Part shown: positions 1-11,064 of the stretch, in pieces
Layout: every line of letters begins with the position of its first letter
How positions within the stretch are numbered: the first letter of the stretch is position 1
Program-made: the position numbers and the translations under genes
The notes under the pieces: generated by a model
Database searches by the model: none
Seen by the model: the letters and a program-made list of their open reading frames with translations, nothing else
What the model was told of the DNA's origin: nothing
Assembly: GCA_946811695.1 (NCBI GenBank)
Contig: OX328124.1
Location: 31,342,148-31,406,147, forward strand
DNA length: 64,000 nucleotides
Direction: 5' to 3'
Origin: Gonocerus acuteangulatus
Lineage: Eukaryota > Arthropoda > Insecta > Hemiptera > Coreidae

Positions 1-270
1 TAAATGCTTGTGTCTTTGAGGGGAGTGATTATTGTTTTGATGTCTGGTCTGTCGTCCGTCAAGAGTTCTTTAATGTCGTTTGGTAGGTTTAATCTGTCTG
101 GTTTTTTGCAGTGCTACGCGTTTAATAGTGAAGTGGGTGTTACAGATGGCACAAACTTGTCCGTCCTGTCCAGTCATTAAATGGCGATGTTTTAGCAACG
201 AATACCCTTCTGGTCGATCGGTTGCTCGATTGATGCGGAGGGACAACATAACTTTCCTTATTTTGGATAA
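1..270 (-). pseudogene. LINE ORF2 C-terminal fragment, RNase H-type family
   Basis: The reverse strand reads as the region that follows RNase H in insect non-LTR retrotransposons. It has an LRINRAT stretch, a HRHLMTGQDG segment, then a CAICNTHFTIK zinc-knuckle-like motif, and ends in IITPLKDTSI near the window edge. The reading frame shifts once near position 115, after the knuckle, so the copy is dead. A similar ending is seen at 18425-18597 and in better condition at 25349-25843. It runs off the left edge. Lineage is probably I/LOA-like, but this is inference from the RNase H association. Confidence 0.7.
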
Positions 271-729
271 GAAAAGAAGGAGATAAAAATCATAAATACA
301 TAAATTTATTAATAATAGATGTATTGTAAGGGTTTATAAATATTGAAAAGGAAATTTCTATGCAAAGGAAATTGAATTCTGAGAGTAGATTATATTTGAA
401 AATTGGTTTTCGCCATATATGGTACGCCTTCACGACATTTAGATGAAAAACTTGGCAAACCGCGGAAATTAAAAGAAAACACTCTTTACGATTGATATTT
501 ACAAGATTGTAAGAGGGGGCGTCTATAAATTTGAATTTCTTCGTGGCACACTTATGTAATTCAGAGGAAAAAAATCAGTCAAGCATTGAATAATCGTCAA
601 CATTATATTGTGCGCAGTGAAGTAAAAAAGAGGAAAAGATGGTTTGGAATAAACTGCTACAGTGAGAAATAATTAAAGTCAGAAAGCTATTATTAAAAAA
701 AAAAAAAAGTCTAAGACGTTTTCCTTCTT

Positions 730-731
<2 letters not shown>
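271..731. other. No gene recognised
   Basis: AT-rich sequence with a short A-run near 695-707. I see no coding frame, repeat homology or RNA gene here. Confidence 0.5.

Positions 732-781
<50 letters not shown>
732..781. repeat. (AT)n microsatellite
   Basis: Uninterrupted TA dinucleotide run of about 50 bp, just upstream of the LINE insertion at 831. Confidence 0.95.
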
Positions 782-785
<4 letters not shown>

Positions 786-830
786 CCGATGGGTTCAGCG
801 TCTCGAAAAAGATAGGTATATGTCCTATAT

Positions 831-2211
831 ATACCTATCTTTTTCTCGACGTCGCCCAAGCGTTCGATCGTGTTTGGCACCCGGTGTTGTTATACAAAGT
901 AAAGCGCATACTTCCTCACACATATTTCCTAATCCTGCAGTCCTATTTATCTAACCGCTCCTTCCAAGTAAGATCTGGCTCCGCACTGTCTAGTTCCCAT
1001 CCCATTTCCTCCGGAGTACCACAGGGAAGTATTCTTGGTCCCCTCCTTTACCTTTTGTACACCGCAGACATCCCCACTCATCCCAGCACCCACTTAACCA
1101 CATATGCTGATGATACGGCCATCTTTTCTTCTTCTCCTGATCCCATAACTGCTTCCTTTCACCTACAAGAACACCTGGAGTCTATCGAGCACTGGCAACA
1201 AGTGGAAAATTAAGGTGAATCCTCAAAAATGCTGCTACATTACATTCACCCTCAATAAGAGAGCCTGCCCACCAGTCGTCATATTCAGCCACGAACTCCC
1301 CATATCCAACGAGGTGCGCTACCTGGGATTATTACTGGACAGTAGACTCACTTGGAACCCTCACACCCGACTAAAAAGACAGGAACTGAACAGGAGATAC
1401 GGACTCTTACGACGACTACTGGGACCTTCATCAAAACTGACAATACACAACAAACTCATTGTATACAAAACCATAATCCGACCTATTTGGACTTACGGAC
1501 TTGAACTCTGGGGAACAACTAAAACTTCTAACATACAGAGAATACAGGCATTCCAATCCAAAGTCCTTCGCAAAATTGTCAATGCTCCTTTTTACGTTTC
1601 CAATAAAACTCTTCATAATGACCTAAACATCCCTTTCGTTCAAGAACTGGCAAAATCCCGATTCCTAACCTTTCATTCCAAATTGTCCTTCCATCCCAAT
1701 CCCAGAGCACAAACACTTTCCTCCCAAACCCACCCACAAAACCCGCCTAGAAGGCTCAAGAGACATTGGCCTCGTGACCAGCTAAATGACTAGTGGAGAA
1801 AAAAATATATTCCAAAACTAGGAAGTACCAATATTGATTGGCTTCTTCCATAAGTGTTATTATCATTATTATTTGTTATTATTATTATTATTTTTTTTTC
1901 TTCGTCTTTACTTATTTATTATTTAGTTATTTTCATTTATTTTATTATGGTTACCATTTATTCATATATTTACATTTAAATTATTTTGTTATTTCTTTTT
2001 TATTTTATTTTATTTATTTTTTTTTTATTTTATTTTATTTTTATTTTATTTTTATTTTTATTTTTATTTTTTTTTACTTTGTTGTCAGTTGTATTAATCA
2101 ACTTTTGTATATATCATTAATCATATTTGTGAGAAAACTTAACCAATGTACTTTAAAATGTACAGATGTTAAATAAACGTATCATTAAAAAAAAAAAAAA
2201 AAAAAAAAAAA
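831..2211 (+). mobile_element. 5'-truncated Jockey-type LINE insertion with target duplication
   Basis: The insert is bounded by a 13-bp direct repeat, atatgtcctatat, at 818-830 and 2212-2224. It holds the 3' part of a reverse transcriptase ORF (about 842-1853), a T-rich 3' UTR with TTA repeats (1854-2170), an AATAAA signal at 2172-2177 and a 26-base poly-A tail at 2187-2212. Truncation at the 5' end, a poly-A tail and a target duplication are the signature of target-primed reverse transcription. At the 5' junction, bases 831-845 are a reverse-complement copy of the flank at about 802-817, so a short templated filler precedes the LINE sequence. Confidence 0.9.
842..1853 (+). pseudogene. Jockey-type LINE reverse transcriptase, C-terminal half, broken
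   Basis: The frame starts inside the palm domain (FLDVAQAFDRVWHP). It continues through ISSGVPQGSILGPLLYLLY and the catalytic YADDTAIF motif at about 1102-1125. A one-base frameshift near 1200 moves the frame, which resumes as KWKIKVNPQKC and runs through RYLGLLLDSRLTWNPH and PIWTYGLELWG to WPRDQLND. An in-frame TAG at 1791-1793 is followed by WRKKYIPKLGSTNIDWLLP and a normal stop at 1851-1853. No RNase H follows, as expected for the Jockey clade. The frameshift and the internal stop make this copy inactive. Confidence 0.9.
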
Positions 2212-2224
2212 ATATGTCCTATAT

Positions 2225-3405
2225 GTATAGGTATAGTGTCTTTGAAAAATACCACTTTTTTTATTTGTGTGGATAAGGGTGGGGATCCAGGCGCCGGAGT
2301 TTCGATATCACAGCTACTGTTTTTGAATACCAATCATTACAAATCATTTGCGGTAAATGTGTCAACAGCATAATTTTCACACACACAGGAAAAACAATAC
2401 AAAAAAAAAAACGCCAGGCTCCTTAATGATCTAAAATACATTTTTATAAAATATCAACTTCAATCTATCGTTAGTTCAGCTCACTGCGTACAAATAGCCA
2501 GCGCTCTTAATTCTAAGTTAGTAAATTGCAAAATTTTTTAGTGTATTTTCCCCAGTGGGTAATAGCAAGGTGTATTTTAATAGTAACGTGTGCTCCCAGC
2601 TACAAATTGAAGTTTAATAGTGTGCAGACAATCGGGAAATACCGCCAAGCAGGTTGATAGCCAAAAATATTCTAGGTTATCATTATACACAATTAGCTAT
2701 ACACTTGAATACAAAATATATGCTTGAAAATTTATTATAAAAATGATCATTCCTGCACTCTTAGTTTCTTTAACACAGTAAAAACCTAAAATAACGAAAA
2801 GTACACATTGATAAAATGAGACAAACTCGTGCTGACCAGATAACGCATTCTAATCCCATAACTCACATCTCATTGCCTCATGGTAAGAAAAGTCAAACCA
2901 ATAAGCAGACGAAATAAATGAAATGAAAGTACTCAACTTTTTGTTTTTTTTTATTATAATCAAATAAGTCTGGACTTAAATAAAATTACTCTTTATTTTT
3001 AGTCATTTGGTATTCTAGTGATGATATTGTTCACTAGATTTAAAATATATAGAGTGAACCAAGTTGTTCAGGAGTAAGATTTATTGGGACAACTCCCGAA
3101 AAATCCAACATTTATTTTAATATGTATTAAAGTGTTGCCATATTTTTGAATTGAGTACCATATTCACAGGCTTAAAATGGCTATGATGTTCCAAGTGATT
3201 GAATTTCTTTTAACAAAAGACAATATAAAATACTTAAATTTTTGAATGTATGTTGCACCAAAGATCGCAGTTTTCCGTATAAAACTGACAATTTTTCTTC
3301 ATTGTTGGCGGTGTTTCCTCGCCTCACCTGTTTTCATTCCCTTGTGCAATTATTTTAATGTCATTGAACGTAATCCATGCACAAATCTAATATGTAAATA
3401 CTTAC
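2225..3405. other. Unassigned sequence, 3' of CRF-BP exon
   Basis: This lies downstream of the third CRF-BP exon on the minus strand, so it is probably intron sequence of that gene. I looked for the next exon (which should begin with two bases completing a codon after ...KNPT) and did not find a convincing one. No transposon homology was recognised. Confidence 0.4.
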
Positions 3406-3616
3406 GGGTTGGGTTTTTGAGAAAGTTGACCCTAAAAGAAAATCCCCTTGACCTCTTAGGAACTCTGTACTGGACTAGTGCTGCATTCTGGGAGCTGACG
3501 AAGGCCCTGGAAGGTCTGGATAGCCCGCAGAATTCGGAGACACGATCTTCCAGGCTGAGTCTGTGGTCACCCAGGCTAGGGAAGTAACCACCGTTCAGCT
3601 CCCAACCATCAACAAA
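3406..3616 (-). CDS. CRFBP: CRF-BP exon, second half of CUB-like domain
   Basis: 211 bp. The acceptor is tttgcag before position 3616. The donor gtaagt lies at 3405-3400. The exon opens in phase 0 with FVDGWELNG, carries the fourth conserved cysteine in SEFCGLS and the serine-rich SSQNAALVQYRVP strand, and ends one base into a codon after FLKNPT. The overlapping plus-strand frame at 3246-3587 is a shadow of this exon. Confidence 0.88.
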
Positions 3617-6261
3617 CTGCAAACAAAGTATCTAGTTACTTGAGTAAATGCAAAGAAAAGTCTATGTCTTTCTAGTTTTTCCAAAGGAATGCCCCAATAG
3701 AGGATGCAGAAACCATGTCAAAGATTGTGAGTGAGACACAGCATTTCTTAAAACTCGCAATTCTACGGTGAAAATTGCTTCATAGTGGTCAAAATTTCGT
3801 ACGAAAATTGCTACACCGTTGAACGAAGCTTCAGCGCTAGGAGACCTAGTGGGGATGGCCGTCCTGTGGTGAATCACATCGTTTAAACCGAACTTTTATA
3901 CCGCTGATCTGTCCAAGTAAGATCTGGTTCCACATTGTCTAGTGGACATCCTATTTCCTCCGGAGTACCACAGGAAAGTATTCTTGGCCCCCCTCCTCTA
4001 CCTTTTATACATTGCAGACTACTCCACTCACCCCAGCACCCACTTAACCACCTATACTTTCCATACAGCCATTTTTTCCTCCTCTCCTGATCCTGTAATT
4101 GCTTCATTTTATCTACAAGACTGAATCCCATTAGCTCATCTTGAATTATTTTTTATTTATCCACCCATTTCAGCAGTTATATTTCTAAATAATTTAGTAA
4201 CACCATTTAATATTGTTATGTCTCACCAATTATTTGGACCCTGTTTGTTATTTTCTAGTGTACTTAAATAATTTTAATCTTTGTCCAGGAGACTATCATT
4301 CGTGGCTTTATAACATTCTGTAGGAATGAGGTCAAATCCGATCACTTTATTACCCTTAGATTTTGAAATTCTGTTGTTTATTTCTTCTATTGTGAGTTTG
4401 CTATCAAGCTGAGGTGTATATAAAATTACACGGTGAGAAACCATCATAAACCATTGTTCGGTGTTTTCCCATTGTTCGGTGCTGAGACAGTTTTTAACAC
4501 TTTCTTTATGATAGACCAAAATTAATTTGAAATTCTTGACCTATATATACCTAAACGTAGTCTTTAAAATATTTTTCTTTAGACCCCCTTAAGAATTAAT
4601 TTATATGATTTTTTATTCATCAAATGCTCAATAAATGTTTATTCATTGTTTTTTTTTTGGAATGTCTTTTTTTATAGGTTAAATCATATAGATCAATAAT
4701 AACAGAATTAATCGAGCCAATTCTTTTATTTAACTCAGCTCTACGTTTTTACCATCATCTTGTATCTTCAGGGGCAAGCGATTTATATTAAACTCTTTCT
4801 AGAAACACCTGATCAGGAACACAATAGGACAATGGAACATTTTAATAAAGCAAAAAACAAATGCTTGTCATTTATTAATGTAACAAGTTTTCATGATTAT
4901 TATAATGAAATAATTAATGTTGATTTGTTCCTACATTTGAACATTAGTTATGAAATATATGTTAATTGGACCTCCGCCAATAGTGTAATCAGCTGTCCTT
5001 TCATAACCAAACGTAAACAAGACTCCCGTAATCTTTCAATCAATAATTTAACGTGACGAAATGGTTTAATAGTGTTTAATGAGGTTGGTAGTATTATTAA
5101 AGTATTATTGATTCTAATTACCATTGGTGATTTAACACTTTTCTTAATTTCTTAATTATATCACTTTCGTAACATAATTCATAACACTTTATTATCTCAG
5201 CGTGTTTCCATATTATATTATAACTGGCGATATTTAGCAAACTTTTGCTAAAAAGTTTGTCAACTGATGTACTTAGACCGATAATCTCGTGCCCGGGTAG
5301 CCATAAAAGTGTAAGTGTGTGATTGCTGAGTCTGTGTAATTGTTCGTATATATGTCTAATTATTGGATGGTTAGTGTCAATATTAGTGAGGGAGCGTAAA
5401 GAACTGCGTGGGTATGTACATAGGAGTATATTTGTGTTTTCAGTGTTATGTAGTTTTGTAAGGGCTAAGTGTATGGCGTGTAATTCGGCTGTGTAGATAC
5501 TTGTGTTGTCATGTAATTTGATTGAATGTGTTTGGTTTTCGTTAATGGCTGCTGGTGTAGTTCCAGATGGTGAATAAGTACGTTGAATAAGAAGGCTTTT
5601 TGTTATACTTACTTAAAAGTTTCTTTTTGAGCTGAAAAGTGTACTTGGTAAACTAAAAATGATTGAACTGGATAGGCATTCAAGTAAAAAGAAAATATGA
5701 GTAATTGAATTAGAATTTTTTTATCACTTTTTATCGCATTTAAACTAATTTCTGTTTCATTGCCAATCTATCACCTCCGTACGCAGAGCTTTGTGTAACA
5801 TTGAAAAAAAAAAAAACTTTCGCACGTCTGCAACCACAATACTGCAAAGGACTATTGAATATTTCTTACTGATTTACATGGGCGAAATTATTCCATCTAG
5901 TCATGCTTTGTGGACCACTAATCTTCCTTTTAGTTTATTTTTCTGTTTTAAAACTAACATTGCCGTATATTGGGCGAAAAGAAACAAATTATCTGTTTTT
6001 AAAGCCCCAAAAAGTCTCAGTAGCCGAATTGAGGGAGGCAGTTAATCCTACCTGACATAAGAAAATTGTTTTCCAATATTAGGGCAGTGCATTTATTTTA
6101 AGCTGTCTGCCTTGATAAAAGACATAAATCTTTTCGATAAATACGATAAGATATTGCTCTAACAACATCCTTTTTAATAATTATTTAAAAACCTTCCTGA
6201 TGTAATCAATCTAATATCTATGTTGTCATCTTTTGTGGTAATTTGTACTTCTTAGAAACAC

Positions 6262-6352
<91 letters not shown>

Positions 6353-8814
6353 GGAGCAACAAAATAAATAAATATATTCTCAGAGTCACTGAAGTTTGTG
6401 CCGAATATGTAGGTGTCGATTCACTCACAGATGGATTGATGGCATTTAGGACAATGATGATATAAGTATATATAAATACATTTTGGAAACATTAAATACA
6501 GCTATAAAGCAGAAATTTATAATGGCGTAAGCAGAAACGTCTCAACAAAAAATAAAATAAGATTTGAGGACCCATAAGTTTACAAATGTTTATAGAACGC
6601 TGAATCTTCAACCATAAAACATACTATTTAATTTTTTTCAAAGGTGGAGCTAAGATTTTCTCTGCTCAAATTAATAATTTTTCGTCTTTTAACTTTCAGA
6701 TCTTTTTTTTTATGACTAAATTATGTTTAATGGATTATAATTAAGTTTATATCAGGGAATGGATTATTTGTGCTGTATATTGGCTGTCAACATCGAGCAG
6801 TTCGGTCATACATGTATGGTAACTTATGACTTTGTAAATATTCTGTCAGCATGTTCTTTATAGTTAATGGTGTGTCTCATTGTAGACATTTTGGTCATTG
6901 AACTAACTTACCAGTAGTTAGATCCTTAGGCATCTAAAATGTAAAATAATCTTCTCTTATGTCACTAATACCAATAAAAATACAATATATAGGGTATATA
7001 ATTGTCTGATAAAATTATATTGTCGTTTTTCTCCTATTAATTAGTCTTTAATGTCACCACCCTTTTTACTTGTCACCACTATATTTTGATAACCCTTTTT
7101 GAAGATTCTTGCCCGGATTTAACGTTTACTCTCAAAATTCAAATTTTATTGATGTTATTTTTTTTGGGGGGGTTTACTTGAACTCTGTACATAAATCATT
7201 TAGTACAATCGTCAAGTTTGTTGAGACAGATAATACATAAGAGTTGATTAAAACGGCGAAATTAAAACAAAATAAAAATAATGAAGTATTTGGAAGAAGC
7301 CAACTATTGTTGGTACTTCCTAAGGCGGGTAAACAAATGAATTAATGATCACAATGGGATCGGCTATGTTAGTTCATCTCGGGGCCAATGTCTTTTAAGC
7401 CGCCTGGGCGGATTGTCTGGATGGGATTGGGAAGATAAGGATAGACCTTCAGGATTAGGGTGGTAGGACAATTTGGAGTGGAACATTTGGAAACGGGTTT
7501 TAGCAAGGTCAAGGACAAATGGGATGTTAAGGTCATTGTGAAGGGTTTTGTTGGATACATAGAAAGGGGCATTTACAGTTTTACGGAAGACTTTTGACTG
7601 GAATGCCTGTATTCTGTTGATGTTGGATGTTTTTACAGTACCCCAGAGTTCAAGTCCGTATGTCCATATAGTTCGAATGATTGTTATGTGTTTCGTAAGT
7701 TTGTTCTGTGTCGTTAACTTAGACGAGGGTCCGAGAAGTCGTCTAAGTAGTCCGTATCTTTTGTTCAGTTCTTGTCTTTTTAGTCTCGTGTGAGGGTTCC
7801 ATGTCAGTCGGCTGTCAAGGTATAATCCTAGATATCGAACCTTGTTGGATACTGGAAGTGGAGTGTTTTTGAGGTAGACAGAAGGGCATAATCTCCGGTT
7901 GAGAGTGAATGTAACCTGTTTACATTTTTCTGGATTGACTTTTATCCTCCACTTTTCGCTCCAATGTTCTATTGTGGTGAGATATTGATGTTAATATGAT
8001 AATGCAAAATTTAGAATACACTTTAACTGGAGTTTATTTAATTATCTAACATATTGTATTATTATATACCTTATATATTGTATTTGTATTGGTGTTAGTG
8101 ACATAGGAGAACCTAAACAGGTTCGGAACGTAGGAAATATAAGTTAATGTTTTAAACAATTTTGGACAGCCAACTACTGCTAAGTTATTTCAAGAATCCA
8201 TTGATTCTTCCTTAAGTGTGTCAGGCCATGAATTCTTAAGCGGCATACAACTTTTCTTTTATTGCTCCTCTTGCTTGAAGGAAATTTATCAACTGTTTGT
8301 TCGAATCAGTTTCAAAATTTTGTTATAAATTGTCATGTGACACGATAGCTTTCGCATTTCTAAAATCGCCCTTCTAGCTTTCATTTTTATAATAAAAATA
8401 CAATAACATTCTGCCATTTCGAATTCTGTTTAAGCCCAAATCTATTAAATATCACCATACTTACAGCAACAAGGCCTCCTGAATTGCAAGGCAGATCAAG
8501 GTAATCAAACTGTAGCTGTATTATCTTGTCAGGATCTGTCATCAAGTATACTCCACAGACAGTAGGGTCATCTCCTGCAGCCTTGAAGAAATAGTGGCCA
8601 GGCTCGCTAGTCACCAGCATACAGTCTGAAAGACATTTACTTCTCTTATCGAATGCTTTATCAGTTAGTTATTATTGATAAGTTAATTTTCACCAATCCT
8701 ATATGTATATAGGAAAAGAAGGAGGCAAAAAAAAACAACAAAATTATGCAATTTACCTCTAATTATATGCTCGCTCGATCGCTTTTGCCTGTGAACGCCT
8801 CCGAACCTGTTTCT
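3406..8814 (-). CDS. CRFBP: CRF-binding protein gene, partial (three exons)
   Basis: Coding exons are 8814-8757, 8625-8465 and 3616-3406. The joined product is about 143 residues: a basic linker (RNRFGGVHRQKRSS), then DCMLVTSEPGHYFFKAA, then TVCGVYLMTDPDKIIQ, LDLPCNSGGLVA and FVDGWELNGGYFPS. It ends with EFCGLSRPSRAFVSSQNAA and VQYRVPKRSRGFSFRV. This order and the four cysteines match the N-terminal CUB-like domain of corticotropin-releasing-factor-binding proteins. These are secreted proteins that sequester CRF and, in insects, probably the related DH44-type diuretic hormone. Introns are 131 bp (phase 1) and 4,848 bp (phase 0), and the third exon ends in phase 1 with a gtaagt donor. The C-terminal half lies beyond the left edge. 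The start codon and signal peptide lie upstream of 8814. No frameshift or stop interrupts these exons, so the gene is probably functional. The family call rests on recognition of the motif order, not on a search. Confidence 0.85.
3914..4124 (+). pseudogene. Jockey-type LINE reverse transcriptase fragment
   Basis: Aligns by eye with 965-1170 of the LINE at 831-2211. It reads QVRSGSTLSSGHPISSGVPQ, then after a frame change LLYLLYIAD and HLTTYTFHTAIFSSSPDP. The catalytic YADD is replaced by YTFH, so the piece is inert. It lies in the large CRF-BP intron, on the opposite strand to the gene. Confidence 0.85.
4262..4519 (-). pseudogene. LINE reverse transcriptase N-terminal fragment, different lineage
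   Basis: The reverse strand reads SKLTIEEINNRISKSKGNK then GFDLIPTECYKATNDSLLD. This matches the segment that precedes the reverse transcriptase fingers in many non-LTR elements (an EEV..AI.K.K..KA.G.D.IP pattern). Only this short part remains, so the clade is not assigned. Confidence 0.6.
4520..5117. other. No gene recognised
   Basis: AT-rich. An open frame at 4760-5056 (98 codons) has no similarity that I recognise and sits within an intron, so I do not call it a gene. Confidence 0.4.
5118..5586 (-). pseudogene. LINE RNase H domain fragment
   Basis: One open minus frame of about 155 codons contains IYTAELHAIHLALTK (the glutamate-bearing helix of RNase H). A degraded CTYPRSSLRSL follows where a TDS aspartate motif is expected, then LTLLWLPGHE. 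It ends at a TAA at 5118-5120. The missing aspartate shows decay. The same family has a better copy at 25349-26150. Confidence 0.8.
5587..6259. other. No gene recognised
   Basis: Intronic AT-rich sequence with no homology I can name. The open frame at 5791-6045 has no visible domain. Confidence 0.4.
6260..6349. repeat. (AC)n(AT)n compound microsatellite
   Basis: About 36 bp of AC followed directly by about 54 bp of AT. The same AC-to-AT junction occurs at 8932-9024, 21306-21364 and 32607-32700. Confidence 0.95.
6350..7157. other. No gene recognised
   Basis: AT-rich intron sequence. No coding or repeat homology recognised. Confidence 0.4.
7158..7990 (-). mobile_element. Jockey-type LINE 3' end
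   Basis: Second copy of the family at 831-2211, on the opposite strand. A continuous minus frame (7987-7364, stop TAG at 7366-7364) reads YLTTIEHWSEKWRIKVNPEK, then RYLGLYLDSRLTWNPHTRLK, TIWTYGLELWGT and RRLKRHWPRDELT. The 3' UTR matches that of the first copy, including the GSTNN..WLLP remnant at about 7300-7330, and ends in an A-run at about 7158-7168. A frame at 7369-7572 on the same strand is a wrong-frame shadow of this ORF. Confidence 0.88.
7991..8464. other. CRF-BP intron sequence, no feature
   Basis: Lies between the LINE and the second CRF-BP exon. The exon's gtaagt donor is at 8464-8459. Nothing else recognised. Confidence 0.4.
8465..8625 (-). CDS. CRFBP: CRF-BP exon, first half of CUB-like domain
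   Basis: 161 bp. The acceptor tgtctttcag precedes 8625 and the donor is gtaagt at 8464-8459. It completes an Asp codon with the preceding exon, then reads CMLVTSEPGHYFFKAAGDD, TVCGVYLMTDPDKI and LDLPCNSGGLVA, giving three of the four conserved cysteines. It joins in phase 0 to FVDGWELNG at 3616. Confidence 0.88.
8757..8814 (-). CDS. CRFBP: CRF-BP exon, linker before CUB-like domain
   Basis: 58 bp, missed by ORF calling because it is short. The acceptor is a strong pyrimidine tract ending tttgtttcag before 8814. The donor is gtaaat at 8756-8751. It reads RNRFGGVHRQKRSSEHIIR and leaves one G that joins AC of the next exon to give Asp. The phase fit and the 131-bp intron make the join convincing. 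The dibasic KR resembles a propeptide or linker region. Confidence 0.78.
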
Positions 8815-8930
8815 CTGAAACAAAAAATAAAGGAAATAATTTTAGCGTTATAAGTGAATAAGGATGATAAGAATCAGGAGGAAAGAAAGTGAATAAGAAT
8901 GATTAAGTTTCTCATAATGGGCACACAAAG

Positions 8931-8931
<1 letters not shown>

Positions 8932-9024
<93 letters not shown>
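8932..9024. repeat. (AC)n(AT)n compound microsatellite
   Basis: About 49 bp of AC followed by about 44 bp of AT. The Tyr/Ile/Val-rich minus frame across it is an artefact of the repeat. Confidence 0.95.
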
Positions 9025-9028
<4 letters not shown>

Positions 9029-9904
9029 ATACATATATATACGTACATACATAGTTGATAATTATATTAAGCGCTTTTTGCCCAATGTAAACAAAAAATG
9101 GAATACTAACCCGAAGGCAAATACTATATACAATATCATTTTATTAAATTTAATCTCTCGACTAAGTTTTTATTCCTTCCTCTTCCATCTTTATTTATTT
9201 ATTATGTAGGAATAATTTTTGAATTAATAATTTATATTTATTTTTGAGGCTGTTCATTATTCACTATTTATTCAAAATGAATGCCGAAGGCGATGCTTAT
9301 GCGTGAGCACTCCCTGTCTAGGTTTGTCGATTCGATTAAAAAAAAAGAAATATTTCAATTTATTTCAAAACTTTAATATATTTTAGATACATAAAAAAAT
9401 AATCATAGTATTTCGTCCGTTTTCTTCTCCCTATAGAGAGAAAACCCCGCTAATGACGTCAGTACGATGAAACAAGCCGGAGGTGCACATTAGAAATGCC
9501 AATGTTTCATAGCCTATAGGTCACGAAAAAACAGCGTAAAAAGCGGTAGGTAACAAGTTAATCGTTTTTTGCCGTTTTTGCATGGATAATTGAGCATTAA
9601 AATGAGTATATCAAGATAAAAACTGCAAATATTTTAAGCCCCATTTCTTATGAGCAAACAAAAGTCGAAAAACGGAGAATTGGGGAGGTGTGTATGTGTA
9701 TTTTCCGCAAAAAAACACATCAAAAGTTCGTTTCATCTAGTATTTTAAATATTTGGTCCTTAAAATTGTTTTATAAATACGATGTATAATTTCCTACACA
9801 AATGTTGAGAGCTAAATTTTAAGATTTTCTTATCTAAGCTTTTCAAATTACACCATGTGTTACAATCAAGGCTGAGAATGGAACATACTCATATATCTAT
9901 TTAA
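9025..9904. other. No gene recognised
   Basis: AT-rich sequence with a GC-richer patch at about 9420-9560. No open frame or known repeat was seen. Confidence 0.4.
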
Positions 9905-10375
9905 TAAACAAGACAAGCTAAGTTTCAAGACATGAAACGCTTCTTTAACTGTGAAACACTTACCAACAGACTGCATGAAAAGAGACAACCTACAGGCACC
10001 ACAGGACTTTAGCGAGCTGTTAAGAGCTCATATATTGATACCATACTGTCATACTTAAAGAGGACGGGATACATAAAACAAAATATAGCTATATTACAAG
10101 TAACGCACAGTTACAATCAAAGCCAAAATTTCTGATCTCAAAATAATTTTAGAGCAATTTATTATATATTTTCTTTAGGTTAGATCTTAATTATTATTCT
10201 ATACATTTTTATTATTATTACAATCATACCATTATTTTATTACTTATGTGAACATGAACCATTAATTTTATGTGTTAATTTAATAAACTATTTCCTTATT
10301 TATTTTATAATTAATTTTCTTTGAGCAGATCACCCTTGCTGTGTAGCTCTTCTAGCAAATAAATATATTACGCCA
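9905..10375 (+). mobile_element. LINE 3' end, RNase H-type family
   Basis: Contains the end of ORF2 (NASLTVKHLPTDCMKRDN, then DFSELL and a frameshifted TILSYLKRTGYI). The AT-rich 3' UTR ends with a gcagatc..ccttgctgtgtagctc stretch. The longer copy at 30140-31335 shares this 3' UTR ending. Frameshifts make it inactive. Confidence 0.75.
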
Positions 10376-10781
10376 TGAATAAGGATTACACTGTGAGTTG
10401 GAAGTTTATGATTGCGGTTAGGCGCAGGTTTAATGTTATTTACAAAAGTGTAACGACCTCATTAAACTAAACATTAAAAGCTGAAACGGACAAGGAATGA
10501 AAGGTCATTGAAGTTATTTTTTAAATATAAATCAAGCGGTATTTATGATAAGACCAATGCTAATAATTAAAGCTCTCCTGCAATTAGGAAGAATCAGCGA
10601 ATAGGGCACTAAACAGATCTCAAGATAATATTAGTTCTGAACAACTTAAAAGTTCTGAACCAATTCAAAAGGGAAAAAGCACTAAAGGAAAAAGAAAGAG
10701 GTCTCAATTCATTAATATTCAAGCCAGAAAAAAGATCAAGAAAAACTTCAAGAATCCTATAAATCTTGACATAAAACAAAA
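10376..10781. other. No gene recognised
   Basis: AT-rich flank of the R1 repeat. The 66-codon minus frame within 10609-10809 has no recognisable domain. Confidence 0.4.
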
Positions 10782-10878
10782 AAAGTCCGACTCGCAGGAA
10801 CTGCCTCATCTTAGCGCGGTTCCGTTCTTATCCCTAGTCTAATTTCGAAAGATTAAAATAGAAGCAGTTATTATTTTG

Positions 10879-11023
10879 TTGAGAGGAGGTCGTTGACCGT
10901 TGATGATGCAAGGTAGGGATTGTCCGGGTTAGGTCACTGCTACTTAATAATACATACCCCATATGTGTATGTATGTGGGCATATATATGTGCATATGTGT
11001 GCGTGTATATGTGTATGTGTATA

Positions 11024-11064
<41 letters not shown>

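Noticed and set aside
1838..2176. 112-codon Phe/Tyr/Ile-rich open frame
   Set aside because: It is the T-rich 3' UTR of the LINE at 831-2211. The composition comes from TTA/TTT repeats and its start lies in the last LINE codons.
2270..2345. Next CRF-BP exon on the minus strand
   Set aside because: An aacag acceptor-like site is followed by a short open stretch, but the residues do not fit the expected cysteine-containing continuation and no donor was found.
7369..7572. Minus-strand 67-codon frame
   Set aside because: A wrong-frame shadow of the Jockey reverse transcriptase, which is open in another frame from 7987 to 7364.
8848..9048. Tyr-Ile and Cys-Val repeat frame
   Set aside because: Translation of an (AC)n(AT)n microsatellite. 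The same applies to frames at 12283-12720, 21151-21464, 24358-24639 and 22000-22180.
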